Shown here: positions 1 to 9,306 of the stretch, in pieces | Layout of the letters: every line of letters begins with the position of its first letter | Position numbering within the stretch: the first letter of the stretch is position 1 | Origin: Desulfobacteraceae bacterium | GTDB taxonomy: Bacteria; Desulfobacterota; Desulfobacteria; Desulfobacterales; Desulfobacteraceae | Direction of reading: 5' to 3' | Length of the DNA stretch: 64,000 nt | NCBI GenBank assembly: GCA_024226935.1 | Contig: JAAELK010000110.1 | Span: 1-64,000, forward strand | Translations under genes and position numbers: made by a program | Notes under the pieces: generated by a model | Database searches by the model: none | What the model was told of the DNA's origin: nothing | What the model saw: the letters and a program-made list of their open reading frames with translations, nothing else

Positions 1-72
1 AACTAAACATATGAATCTAAGACCATGGGGGCGACATAAGACCACACCCTCGCTCAAATATAAAGCTTGTTA

Positions 73-1848
73 TTAGCATGGAGATAATAACTGACATTGC
101 AATTCTATGTCAATTTTTAAAAACTGGTTTATCGAGTTAAACAGTTTAGAAATTTTTACCTCACCGGTTGCCTTCACGATCCAGGTTGAACTGGAACGAA
201 AAAGTCTATCATCGGCAATGCTGATGCCGGCTCCATAGACAAGAACCAACCCCATGGTGGAAGAAACCTGTCCCCCTAAATCGGCTCCAAAGGACAACCC
301 CAGCTTTAGGGATAGGTCAAAGCTTCCGGTGTCATAGGCTTTGGTAAAAGGCGAAACACCACCCACTACCAGGGCCTTGGCCAAATGCTCCATCCCCTTG
401 CCCAGCAGACTTTTGTTGACTGATTCTGTCGCATCGGCACCAACCATATTACCTAAGCTGAGCATCAGTCCAAAGGAAAAATCATATAAAGAACAATATA
501 CGTTAAGGGCTGTAGCCACATTTTTCAGCTTATGCAAATTCTTATATTCTCTTTGCACCCAATCACGTTTTGCCAGCATCGCCTTATGGGCATCTGCTTC
601 ATGGGAGATGGTTCCCATCACCCCGGAATAATTTTCCCTGGCCAGGGCAAGTTGCTCCATCAGGTATTGTTGACGGTTCAGCAACCTTTGTTTTTTCTTG
701 TATAAATCCTCTAATTCATTCCTACAGCTTTTACCAATAATAGGTTTTAAATCATCCGGCACATGGTCAAAACCCTCATATGTTTCCAACAGATCCTTCA
801 GGTTATAGATGCTCAACGCAAGTTTTGTGGATTTCACCATAATCAGATCATCCAATTCGTTTTGCAGCTTTTCCATTTGCTGCTCAGAACCTGCACCATG
901 ATCTTTGGTAAGAAGATTGATTTGGACTGTTGAATCTAAAACCGTTACTTTTCCGGTTGTATCATCAAATTGTCGTATGGCCTTTAAAGAAGATGACCGA
1001 TCACGGTTTTTTGCCGTAAGTTTGGCCTGTTGAGCATTTCTTAAATTTTCTATATACCCATCCGCCGTTCTTTTCAATTCTCGGTATTTAAAAAATTTTT
1101 CATACAATTTTTCACGCCGACTCTGGGCAGCTAAGTTAAAGTTATCAAACGTTCTAGCAATCTTAGGTTTCACCCCATTCATAACATTCTGATATTCAAA
1201 GGACTTATTGTTAAGCCGGGTAATCAAATCCTCTGTTTTAAGGTTGACCAAACCCATGGTACGATTCCAACCAAGAAATTCCAACACCTGTCTTTTGAGT
1301 TTTGACTTATCGACCGATGCACGCCTGTAACTTAAGCGTTTCACTTTGGCATCCCCAATTGAAAGTTGCGCATCGTCCAAATCGCGCATCAGTGCCAACC
1401 GCTCATCACACTCAAACGTACTTTTAATTATATCTTCTTCCTTGACGGCAATTTGCCACAATTGGATGAGATGATCAAGATAGAATCGATAATGTTTGTA
1501 AATAAGCGGTTTTTTCAGATCATCCTGCATGTCAAAAAGTTGATGATTTTTCACTATTAAGTAGGGATTAACCTCTTTATAAAACCCAGGATCATCTTTT
1601 TGTAAATCTGTCTGAAAAAGTTCATCGTCATAAATATAATTAAGCAGCAAGAACTCGGTTATCGAAGTAATTTCATTATCTTTAGATTCCCGAGCTTCCT
1701 GAATAGCTTTCTTTTTTGTGCCCAGCCACCTTGCATAAACTATTATAGAAGCTGCGGGGTTATCTTCATTATATCTTATGTGAAATTTTTCTTGAAAACG
1801 AACATCGTGTTGTATTACATTGATTACATCGTCATAATATTTAGGCAT
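73..1848 (-). CDS. Truncated paralogue of the neighbouring 1255-aa protein, unknown function
   Basis: This 591-aa protein is not recognised. It parallels the first ~570 residues of the gene at 2598-6365 almost without gaps: the same N-terminus (MPKYYD), a long charged helical region, and a glycine-rich block around the shared GADATESVN and SPFTKAYDTGSFDLSLKLG motifs. After KATGEVKIS the two diverge and this copy stops about 20 residues later, so some 680 C-terminal residues are missing. The start at 1848 is chosen because GGAG lies 8 nt upstream of ATG and because the paralogue begins at the same residue; a longer reading frame runs to 1905 without a good ribosome site. There is no signal peptide. 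It may be a degenerating duplicate or a short isoform. I do not assign a function. Confidence 0.75.
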   Translation of the reverse strand: MPKYYDDVINVIQHDVRFQEKFHIRYNEDNPAASIIVYARWLGTKKKAIQEARESKDNEITSITEFLLLNYIYDDELFQTDLQKDDPGFYKEVNPYLIVKNHQLFDMQDDLKKPLIYKHYRFYLDHLIQLWQIAVKEEDIIKSTFECDERLALMRDLDDAQLSIGDAKVKRLSYRRASVDKSKLKRQVLEFLGWNRTMGLVNLKTEDLITRLNNKSFEYQNVMNGVKPKIARTFDNFNLAAQSRREKLYEKFFKYRELKRTADGYIENLRNAQQAKLTAKNRDRSSSLKAIRQFDDTTGKVTVLDSTVQINLLTKDHGAGSEQQMEKLQNELDDLIMVKSTKLALSIYNLKDLLETYEGFDHVPDDLKPIIGKSCRNELEDLYKKKQRLLNRQQYLMEQLALARENYSGVMGTISHEADAHKAMLAKRDWVQREYKNLHKLKNVATALNVYCSLYDFSFGLMLSLGNMVGADATESVNKSLLGKGMEHLAKALVVGGVSPFTKAYDTGSFDLSLKLGLSFGADLGGQVSSTMGLVLVYGAGISIADDRLFRSSSTWIVKATGEVKISKLFNSINQFLKIDIELQCQLLSPC

Positions 1849-2135
1849 TATTTTTTCTCCAAATTGTTCAGACGGCAAGTATAATCCTATAAATTCATTT
1901 TGCAACCCGCAAGACGATAAAATCCTGAAAATTCAAAATCCCGGCAACCTCCCCTTACTGTTTTAAGACGCAAAATATTATATTTTTCTTTTTTATAACT
2001 CCTTAATATCCCAGCATTTTGATACTATACAAAAGAACAAAAATGCAACAAAAGAACACCTCTCCAATAGATAAAAAGAATACGTTTCACACAAGAAAAA
2101 AACACAATTACAAGCGCTTATACATTGTTTGCATC
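1849..2135. repeat. Duplicated upstream region (copy of 6366-6645)
   Basis: The DNA upstream of the truncated gene aligns with that upstream of the full-length paralogue: the ribosome site, the GGCAAGTATAATCC block, a TTAAAA-rich stretch and an ACATTGTTTGC block recur in the same order. In the second copy ACATTGTTTGC is the extreme 3' end of the DUF294 gene, so the duplicated unit seems to have started inside the end of that neighbour. Similarity was read by eye and is patchy, which suggests the duplication is not recent. The 462 bases from 2136 to 2597 hold no convincing gene, only the hairpin at 2435-2470. Confidence 0.55.
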
Positions 2136-2434
2136 TTAAAATAGATTGAATTTTCCATAAAACTGATACCCCCTTAAAAGCTATGTTCTGCCCGGCAAAT
2201 TCATTTTCAAAAGAAGAACTCCATAGGATAATAATTCCGGCCCAAATAATAATTATTGGGGCAACAGGTTTGAACAACAGGACAATAAATTTCGCGAAAA
2301 CCAGCGACGAAATTGGTTCCTCAAAAATTGAAAAGGATAACATTTTTCCAAACAAGAAACTAACCAGGCATTAGCAATTATTTTTACGATCTGTTTAAGT
2401 CTATAAAAATCCCGCCATAAAAATAGCCCCTCTT

Positions 2435-2470
2435 TTTGATCTCTTCTTTTATCTTAAAGAAGAGATCAAA
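2435..2470. terminator. Perfect 15-bp inverted repeat, possible terminator
   Basis: Arms 2435-2449 and 2456-2470 are exact reverse complements around a 6-nt loop. It lies about 130 nt beyond the stop of the 1255-aa gene. There is no clean T-run after it in the direction of that gene, so it may be a hairpin terminator of weak type or a structural element. Confidence 0.45.
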
Positions 2471-2597
2471 GTTAGTATCCGAAATTCCTACAAAAAAAGA
2501 GTAAAAATCAGGATGAATCCACTATTTTTTAAAACAGACATTCAAATTGCTGGGGATGACAATATTTTCTGTTTATCACCATTTTTCATATCCGGCT

Positions 2598-5500
2598 TTA
2601 TACATGGGTGATACATTGTTTTGTTATAATCATTCGTAATGAATTCTGACTTTTCCCACCTCCGTTAAGAAGTTTTGTATGGGCAGTCACAGTATCAAAA
2701 TATGTATTTTTATCTCCTAAAACACAATTATCAAATTTCATAACTTCATTAACATCATTAATTTCTAATGTTGCATTAATATATTTTTGTATAAATTCTC
2801 CAGCAAGATTCAATCGTTTTTGTGAATCACCTACACCCTGGATTATAGTTAAACAATTTCGTAAACAGGTGGCCCTGGCCACCCCCCCACTTCCATGTCT
2901 ATGTCTCACCTGGAAAAAATTCCAATCCGAGGCTTTGCTCAGATCATTGATATAGTGCTTACAAGCTTCTAAAGCCCTGCCCAGAAGTTGTCTGGAATGC
3001 AACATTTGAAATTGTCCATCAAAGGGAACTACTGCTTGGGACTTCAGTGTTTCAAAGGTTTGCTCCATATCATATCCACCATCATTGAGAGCCTGTTTAC
3101 AATCTTCAAGGGTAAAAGGTGTATCTTTGGAAAAATAACCCTGCCTCTTAAAAGGCTGCATCCTCATTTCCAAAGCCTTGGCCTGGTTTAAAAATTTTAG
3201 CGGGGCCCTTTGTTTTACAAAACCTTTAGATACCTGATTAAACTTTTTTTCCGATTCACTCATATGGTGCACTGCGTGCCATTTGGGATTTTCTTCCCCA
3301 TCTATTTTTTGCGCCATATATTCCAGGAAATTATCCATTTTCACCATCAGCCTGTTAAAAAGAGTCTGATTAAAACTGCCTTGGAGGTTTCCAGTACAAA
3401 ACTCTATCAAAGAGTTATGGGGAACCCCGGAATATTCCACCTCTTTTCTCACCCAGGAACCCCTTATCCCAATATTTTGTCCGATCTTCCAGAAATTATT
3501 TTTATGGGCCTCTTTAAAATCTTTCCACAATGCCTTTCCTGCAGCACGGTTCGGTCTAAGGGTCTTGGGACTTCTCCCGTTTAGCACCTGCGGCACCTGT
3601 TGTTCAGGGATATCCCTGAATCCATTGTACACCTTCAGGAGATAAGTCACAGAATTGGTACCCACATGTTCCCAGAAACTTCGATTCAAGCTAAATTCTG
3701 CGCCGGTAACAATATTAAGGCCGTGCCCCGTTGGAACTGTAAATTCAAAGCTGTTACCCACTCCACCATTTGCCCACCAATACTGCAGGATCCATTGTTT
3801 TTCTGATCTGATTTCGGGTTGAAAAAGATTAAATTCCATCACCGCCAGGTTATATTCCCGGGCCAGCTCCGTTATCTTTTTATTTTTCAATACTCCTTGA
3901 AACCCGCTCATCCAACCTGGTATGGCAGTATCTACCTTCTTGGCTGCGGGGAGCAAATTTTTTTCTATCCATTTACTAAAAGCACCATCAAAAGATTCCT
4001 CAGACTCGGAAGATGACTCTAAAGCTTCCTTATTCCCAATTTTTACCCCTGATAATCCCAAAAACTTAAGTTGGATAAAAAGGCAATTTCCATTATCGTC
4101 GGGGTAGGGCAGATCCTCAAGATGAATAAAAGATATGGTTGCCGTAACACCGGGCAGGGTGAGGCTGCCTTTAACACTCCAACCCTTGGAATGTCTCTTC
4201 TCCACTACTTCATAGCCATTGGAATCCATTATAACATTATCATCTGGGTCAAATTTCAATCTGGAATAATGGGCATGTTTTGGCTTTTGAACTGTTATTC
4301 CTCCCCCCAGAAAATCCCCGGCAAATGACACAGAAGAATCGATCCCCCCCATCTTACTCGTATCTTCGAGCTTAACCACCCGGTAATTGGTGTATACGGC
4401 AATTTCATCCAGAATATTTCTAAGACGGGGCTCCGTCTGCATTGTAATATCGGCAACCTCTTGAAGTTGTCGCATTTCCGAAGGGGTTGGCTGACTAAAT
4501 TGATCCATACGCTGTTCCATACAAGCCTGATCACAGGCTCTTACCATCGCAACCAATCGTGCAAATTTTTGACAAAACCAGGCGGCCCAATGGTATTGAT
4601 CCTGAAAGACAAAAAGAGTTTTATTTTCATACAATTCAAGTTCTAAAGCGGCCTTAAACAGTTCGGAAATTTTTGCCTCCCCGGTTGCCTTCACGGTCCA
4701 GGTCGATTCAGCTCTGAAACGACGATCATCTTCAACACTGATACCGGCCCCATAAACTAATACCAACCCCATGGTGGAGGAAACCTGGCCACTCAAATCA
4801 GGGCCAAAAGACAACCCCAATTTTAGCGACAAATCAAAGCTTCCGGTATCATAGGCTTTAGTAAAAGGAGAAACACCACCTACTACCAGGGCTTTACACA
4901 AATGCTCCATCCCCTTGCCCAGCAAATTTTTATTGACCGATTCTGTCGCATCGGCACCGACCATATTGCCGAGACTGAGCATCAAACCAAAGGAAAAATC
5001 GTATAAAGAGCAATAGACATTAAGGGCTGTAGCCACCTTTTTCAATTTCTCTAAGTTTCGATATTCTCTTTTCACCCAATCGCGTTTTGCCAACATAACT
5101 TTGTGGGCATCTATCTCATGGGAGATGGTTTCCATCACCCCGCCATAGGTTTCACCGGCCAGGGCGAGGTTTTCCATCAAATCTTGTTGCCTACGCAGCA
5201 GTCTTTGTTTTTTCCTATACAAAAATCTTAATTCTGCCTCGCAGGATCTGCCGATAACAGGTTTTAAATCATCCGACACATGGGAAAGCCCCTTATATGT
5301 TGCCAAGGCATCTTGCGTATTATGAATAGCCAACGCAAGTTTTGGCGATTGCACCATGACCAGGTCATCCAGTTCGTTTTGCAGTTTTTCCATGTGGAGT
5401 TCAGAACCTGCACCATGATCTTTGGTAAGAAGATTATTTTGAACGATTGTATCTAAACCCGTCACCTTTGTATTGGTAATATTAAATTTTCGTTTAACCC

Positions 5501-6365
5501 CGACAGAAGACATCAGATCCGTATTTTTTGCCGTCAGCTTGGCCTGTTGAGCATTTCTTAAATCCGTGATGTACTTTTTTGCCGTTCTGTTCAATTCCCG
5601 ATATTCAAACAACTTTTCATACAGTTTCTTACGCCGGATTCTATCATTAGGGCGATGACTCTTGAAGGTCTTACCAAATTCGGACTTCACCTCGTCCAGA
5701 ACACCTTGATATTCCCAGACTTTATTGTTCAAGCGAATAATTAGATCTTCTGTTTTAAGGTTGGTCAAACCCATGGTACGATTCCAGCCAAGAAATTCCA
5801 ACACCTGTCTTTTCAGTTTGGATTTATCCGACGAAGCACGCCTATAACTTAAACGTTTTTCTTTGGCCTGTTTAATTGAGCGTTTCGCATCCCCCAATTC
5901 GACCATCAGTGTCACCCGCTCATCACATCTAAACGTGCTTTTAATGATATTATCTTCCTTGACGGCAATTTCTAACATCTGGATAAGATGATCCAGATAA
6001 AATCGATAATGTTCATAAATGAGCGGCTTTTTTAAGCCCTCACCCATATCAGAAAGTCTGGGGTTTCCAGCCGTTAAATAGGGATTAACCTCTCGATAGA
6101 AACCTGGATCATCTTTTTGTAAATCCTCTTGGAACAATTTGTCATCATAAATATAATTAAGCAACACCCACTCAGTGATTAAAGAAATCTCCCTTTCCTT
6201 GGATTCATGAGCTTCCTGAATGGATTTCTTTTTTGTGCCCAGCCATCTTGCATAAACTATTATAGAAGCTGCTGGGTGGCCCTCGTTATATCCCATATGA
6301 AATTTTGTTTGAAAACGGACGTCGTGTTGTATTAAATTGATCACATTATCATAATATTTAGGCAT
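2598..6365 (-). CDS. Large protein of unknown function (1255 aa), full-length paralogue
   Basis: I do not recognise this protein. Residues ~1-430 are charged and largely helical with few glycines. Residues ~430-560 form a glycine/serine-rich block with alternating hydrophobic residues (GSFDLSLKLGLSFG, STMGLVLVYGAGIS) that looks beta-rich. Further beta-like segments follow around residues 700-900, including an acidic-serine stretch (SSESEESFDG). There is no signal peptide and no obvious catalytic motif. The start at 6365 has an excellent ribosome site, GGGAGGA 6 nt before ATG; the frame extends only five codons upstream. The first ~570 residues are duplicated in the truncated downstream gene. 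An amphipathic beta-rich core in a cytosolic protein could fit a membrane-acting effector or a large structural protein, but that is only a guess. Confidence 0.85.
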   Translation of the reverse strand: MPKYYDNVINLIQHDVRFQTKFHMGYNEGHPAASIIVYARWLGTKKKSIQEAHESKEREISLITEWVLLNYIYDDKLFQEDLQKDDPGFYREVNPYLTAGNPRLSDMGEGLKKPLIYEHYRFYLDHLIQMLEIAVKEDNIIKSTFRCDERVTLMVELGDAKRSIKQAKEKRLSYRRASSDKSKLKRQVLEFLGWNRTMGLTNLKTEDLIIRLNNKVWEYQGVLDEVKSEFGKTFKSHRPNDRIRRKKLYEKLFEYRELNRTAKKYITDLRNAQQAKLTAKNTDLMSSVGVKRKFNITNTKVTGLDTIVQNNLLTKDHGAGSELHMEKLQNELDDLVMVQSPKLALAIHNTQDALATYKGLSHVSDDLKPVIGRSCEAELRFLYRKKQRLLRRQQDLMENLALAGETYGGVMETISHEIDAHKVMLAKRDWVKREYRNLEKLKKVATALNVYCSLYDFSFGLMLSLGNMVGADATESVNKNLLGKGMEHLCKALVVGGVSPFTKAYDTGSFDLSLKLGLSFGPDLSGQVSSTMGLVLVYGAGISVEDDRRFRAESTWTVKATGEAKISELFKAALELELYENKTLFVFQDQYHWAAWFCQKFARLVAMVRACDQACMEQRMDQFSQPTPSEMRQLQEVADITMQTEPRLRNILDEIAVYTNYRVVKLEDTSKMGGIDSSVSFAGDFLGGGITVQKPKHAHYSRLKFDPDDNVIMDSNGYEVVEKRHSKGWSVKGSLTLPGVTATISFIHLEDLPYPDDNGNCLFIQLKFLGLSGVKIGNKEALESSSESEESFDGAFSKWIEKNLLPAAKKVDTAIPGWMSGFQGVLKNKKITELAREYNLAVMEFNLFQPEIRSEKQWILQYWWANGGVGNSFEFTVPTGHGLNIVTGAEFSLNRSFWEHVGTNSVTYLLKVYNGFRDIPEQQVPQVLNGRSPKTLRPNRAAGKALWKDFKEAHKNNFWKIGQNIGIRGSWVRKEVEYSGVPHNSLIEFCTGNLQGSFNQTLFNRLMVKMDNFLEYMAQKIDGEENPKWHAVHHMSESEKKFNQVSKGFVKQRAPLKFLNQAKALEMRMQPFKRQGYFSKDTPFTLEDCKQALNDGGYDMEQTFETLKSQAVVPFDGQFQMLHSRQLLGRALEACKHYINDLSKASDWNFFQVRHRHGSGGVARATCLRNCLTIIQGVGDSQKRLNLAGEFIQKYINATLEINDVNEVMKFDNCVLGDKNTYFDTVTAHTKLLNGGGKSQNSLRMIITKQCITHV

Positions 6366-6631
6366 TATTTTTCCTCCCAATTTTTAAGAAGGCAAGTATA
6401 ATCCCATAAACTTATTTTACAACCCACAAGGATAGAATATCTTAAAAATCCAAAATACCACCAACATCTCCCGGCTGTTTTAATACACAAGATATTGTAT
6501 ACTTCTTTTTTATAAACCCTCAATATCTTGTTGTTTTCATGCTGAATAAAAAATATGAGTTCTGCAAAAAAAATTACTCATATATACAAATAAAACACGC
6601 CTCGTACAAGTAAAAACATGATTATAAACAA

Positions 6632-8830
6632 TTAGACATTGTTTGCTCCGATAAATTCAAAACTCAATTTGTTCTGTAGTCCTTTTATCATTTTCAATAT
6701 TTCTTTCAGCATTTTGCGTTCCATGGCAGAAAGGTTTTTTGGATTCACAAAATTATCTGGGTTTACTTTTTCGCCGATAATCGCATTAGCCTGCCGAATA
6801 AACCGGATCTGCATCATCAATCCATAGGCCTGTTCGATCTCGCTATATTCCCCACGGGATAAAACCTGTTTTAAATAAAGTTGATAGAGCCTGGCCTGGG
6901 TATTGGTATCCCTGATGCCGTGGTTCAGCGAATAAATTCTTGCAAAGTCCACAATGGGAGTCATGGCCATTTTTATATCCAGACAATTTTTATTGGGCCC
7001 TTTGGATTCCAGGGAAAAATTGCCCCAAAATCCGATGGGAGGCCTGAAATAAACAGCGTTCTCGGTCATATGCCTGTAAAATCCGGGCCAGCCTCTCAAG
7101 GATAAAAAAAGATGTTTTTCCAGGGAATTTGTAATATCACGATCTCCATAGGAAAACCGGAAATCAAAAAAGATGCTGGTATGCAACAAGGTTTCCGGTT
7201 CAGGTGCATGTATCCATTCTGAAAAATATCTTTTCCATGTTGAAAGGGGCTGGCACCATTTAGGATTTTGGGCCATGATTCCCCCCAGACAAAAATCATA
7301 CCCTGCCCGGTCAAGCCAGGTGCAGATTTTTTTTCCCAATTCAAGGAAGTATTGCTGAACATCCTTTTCAACCAGACCTGATTCTTTGGGTGGATCCTGA
7401 AAAATAATGGCATTATCCTGGTCTGTCTTCAAAGTTTGTTCCTGTCTGCCTTCACTGCCGAGGGTAATAAATGCAAAGGGCACCGGTGGCGGGCCAACTG
7501 CCTGGATGGCAAACCCTATTATTTTCTCCAATATGGCATCGGAAAATATGGTAATCAGCCAGGTAATAGTCCTTATCTTTGAACCGCCTTTAAGCATGGA
7601 GTGTATCAACCTTGGAAGCTGACTGTGCTTGCCTGTTATCATATCCAGATTTTCGACCTGGGTAATTTCCCGAAGAAGGGAGGTGTAGGTGAGCTCGGTC
7701 AGTAGCCGCTCATCCAATTCCGGATTATAAAATTCAAACCTGGACTCCGGCAGCAGAGCAATAGGGTCTAAGGATTTTGATCTTTTTTTTTCCTGGGCGG
7801 GAAAAAAAAATCGCAGATAGGGACCTTTTCCAGGTATTTCTTCCTGGTAGGGCCATACAGCTCCCTGATGAATATTCAGAACCTCCTTTAAGGTCATTGA
7901 TGTCTTCTGATCCGGAACGATTATATCCTGATCTGCCCAACTTTTTATGGTTGCAGCTTCCATAACTGCTCCCTGCCAGTAAAAATCAATGCGGACGATT
8001 TTATTTTTAAGGGATATACAACAGGAAAATTCCCATAGACCTATCTTGTTTTTCAACTGATTCAAAACAAACAACATGGCCAGAATCAGGGAATAAGGAT
8101 CGGCCTTTATTTCCACCTCGTTTTCACTTCCCTCTATATTAAGGAGGATTCCAAGCCTGTCCCGGGATCTTCTTGCAAGGGTTTCAATAAGAAATACCCC
8201 CAAAACCGGTTCAAGGCAGTGGCCGGTCCCTGCCAGGGTTGCATAACTGTCGGATACCTGATCAATAATATTTCCCAGCACAATAGATTCATTAAAAATG
8301 ATATTTTTAAATTCCTCCTGGCGGACCTGGGCCATTTGAGGAAATTGCTTCATTGCCTCTATGGCTGCCCTTATGCTGGCAAGGGGTGAACGAGCACTTT
8401 TTGACAAGGACTGTAAATTTTTTTCAATGGCCCCTGAGGCCTTTTTTTGCCGGGTGATATCACTGATACTTATGGTAAATCCTGAAAATTGTGCCCCGGG
8501 ATTCAGTACCGGCGTCACCCTGGCCTGGAAAGTATGGTTTTGTTTTATAAAGGTAAAATAAGAGACTATATCCAGGACATTTCTTTTCAATCTTTCATTG
8601 ATTTCATCAAGGGTATGTTCCATCAAATTTTTATCGATCAAGGCGGTCACTGGCCGGCCTACCAGGGGGGAAAATAATGGAGAAGATCCTATTGATTCAG
8701 TCCCGGCCAAACCCAAAAATTGTTCAGCCTTTTTATTACACAACACGATTTGACCTGTGACATCACAAATGATGATACCTTCCGGCAAACCTGAGATCAC
8801 GGAAAAAAGGCTGTATCTTCCATGCTTCAT
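6632..8830 (-). CDS. PAS / kinase-like / DUF294 nucleotidyltransferase signalling protein
   Basis: A 732-aa cytosolic signalling protein. Residues ~8-120 form a PAS domain (LPEGIIICDVTGQIVLCN). Residues ~135-340 resemble a histidine-kinase dimerisation and ATPase region (SPLASIRAAIEAM), but no proper H-box histidine or intact N/G boxes are visible, so it is probably not an active kinase. Around residue 450 the DUF294/GlnD-type nucleotidyltransferase signature GSEGRQEQTLKTDQDN is intact, followed by the usual DUF294 C-terminal helical domain. The family is thought to transfer nucleotides to protein or small-molecule partners. The start at 8830 is preferred over 8863 because AGAGGGA sits just upstream. 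It is transcribed towards the large duplicated genes, with a ~270-nt gap. Confidence 0.85.
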   Translation of the reverse strand: MKHGRYSLFSVISGLPEGIIICDVTGQIVLCNKKAEQFLGLAGTESIGSSPLFSPLVGRPVTALIDKNLMEHTLDEINERLKRNVLDIVSYFTFIKQNHTFQARVTPVLNPGAQFSGFTISISDITRQKKASGAIEKNLQSLSKSARSPLASIRAAIEAMKQFPQMAQVRQEEFKNIIFNESIVLGNIIDQVSDSYATLAGTGHCLEPVLGVFLIETLARRSRDRLGILLNIEGSENEVEIKADPYSLILAMLFVLNQLKNKIGLWEFSCCISLKNKIVRIDFYWQGAVMEAATIKSWADQDIIVPDQKTSMTLKEVLNIHQGAVWPYQEEIPGKGPYLRFFFPAQEKKRSKSLDPIALLPESRFEFYNPELDERLLTELTYTSLLREITQVENLDMITGKHSQLPRLIHSMLKGGSKIRTITWLITIFSDAILEKIIGFAIQAVGPPPVPFAFITLGSEGRQEQTLKTDQDNAIIFQDPPKESGLVEKDVQQYFLELGKKICTWLDRAGYDFCLGGIMAQNPKWCQPLSTWKRYFSEWIHAPEPETLLHTSIFFDFRFSYGDRDITNSLEKHLFLSLRGWPGFYRHMTENAVYFRPPIGFWGNFSLESKGPNKNCLDIKMAMTPIVDFARIYSLNHGIRDTNTQARLYQLYLKQVLSRGEYSEIEQAYGLMMQIRFIRQANAIIGEKVNPDNFVNPKNLSAMERKMLKEILKMIKGLQNKLSFEFIGANNV

Positions 8831-9306
8831 ATCAATCCCTCTCATTTTTTCGACCTGGGACAAGATATACTATTGTTAATAAGGCATACAGTATCTGTAT
8901 TTAATACATTATTAACACATATATCCATGGATATTGATAAGATTCGCTATAGTTACTGACTATCTGGAACCGATAAAACGAAGATTAGGAACCCCATCAA
9001 AATAATGCATATTACTCCGATGGCCCCTCAAAATCAAACCATAAACCTCAATGAACTCGAAATTTTTAATAATTACTTTTCCAGGACAAAAGTCAGAAAC
9101 ATTCCAAGAACTAATCATTGACACCCTGTCACTGCATACAAAATCAGCAAATAAAGCATGGTATCCACACTTTATGGTTTGCATTTTTTATTAAAAAGAC
9201 ATAGATATTAGAAGGGGTTTCTATCCTCCAAGCTATACAATATATTCAGCAGACAGCCCCACTGATCATGGGTGGGTAATTTCAAAAATAGGGGAGAAAT
9301 ATAAGT
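8831..9306. other. Divergent intergenic region without a convincing gene
   Basis: About 475 bases between the divergent DUF294 gene and the chemoreceptor. It is AT-rich and probably holds both promoters. A 74-codon minus-strand reading frame (8960-9184) has no ribosome site and no recognisable motif, and I do not call it. Confidence 0.5.

Noticed and set aside
1993-2355. 120-codon minus-strand open frame next to the truncated paralogue
   Set aside because: Low complexity, overlaps the duplicated upstream DNA whose second copy lacks the frame.
8960-9184. 74-codon minus-strand open frame
   Set aside because: No ribosome site, no motif, and it sits in a divergent promoter region.
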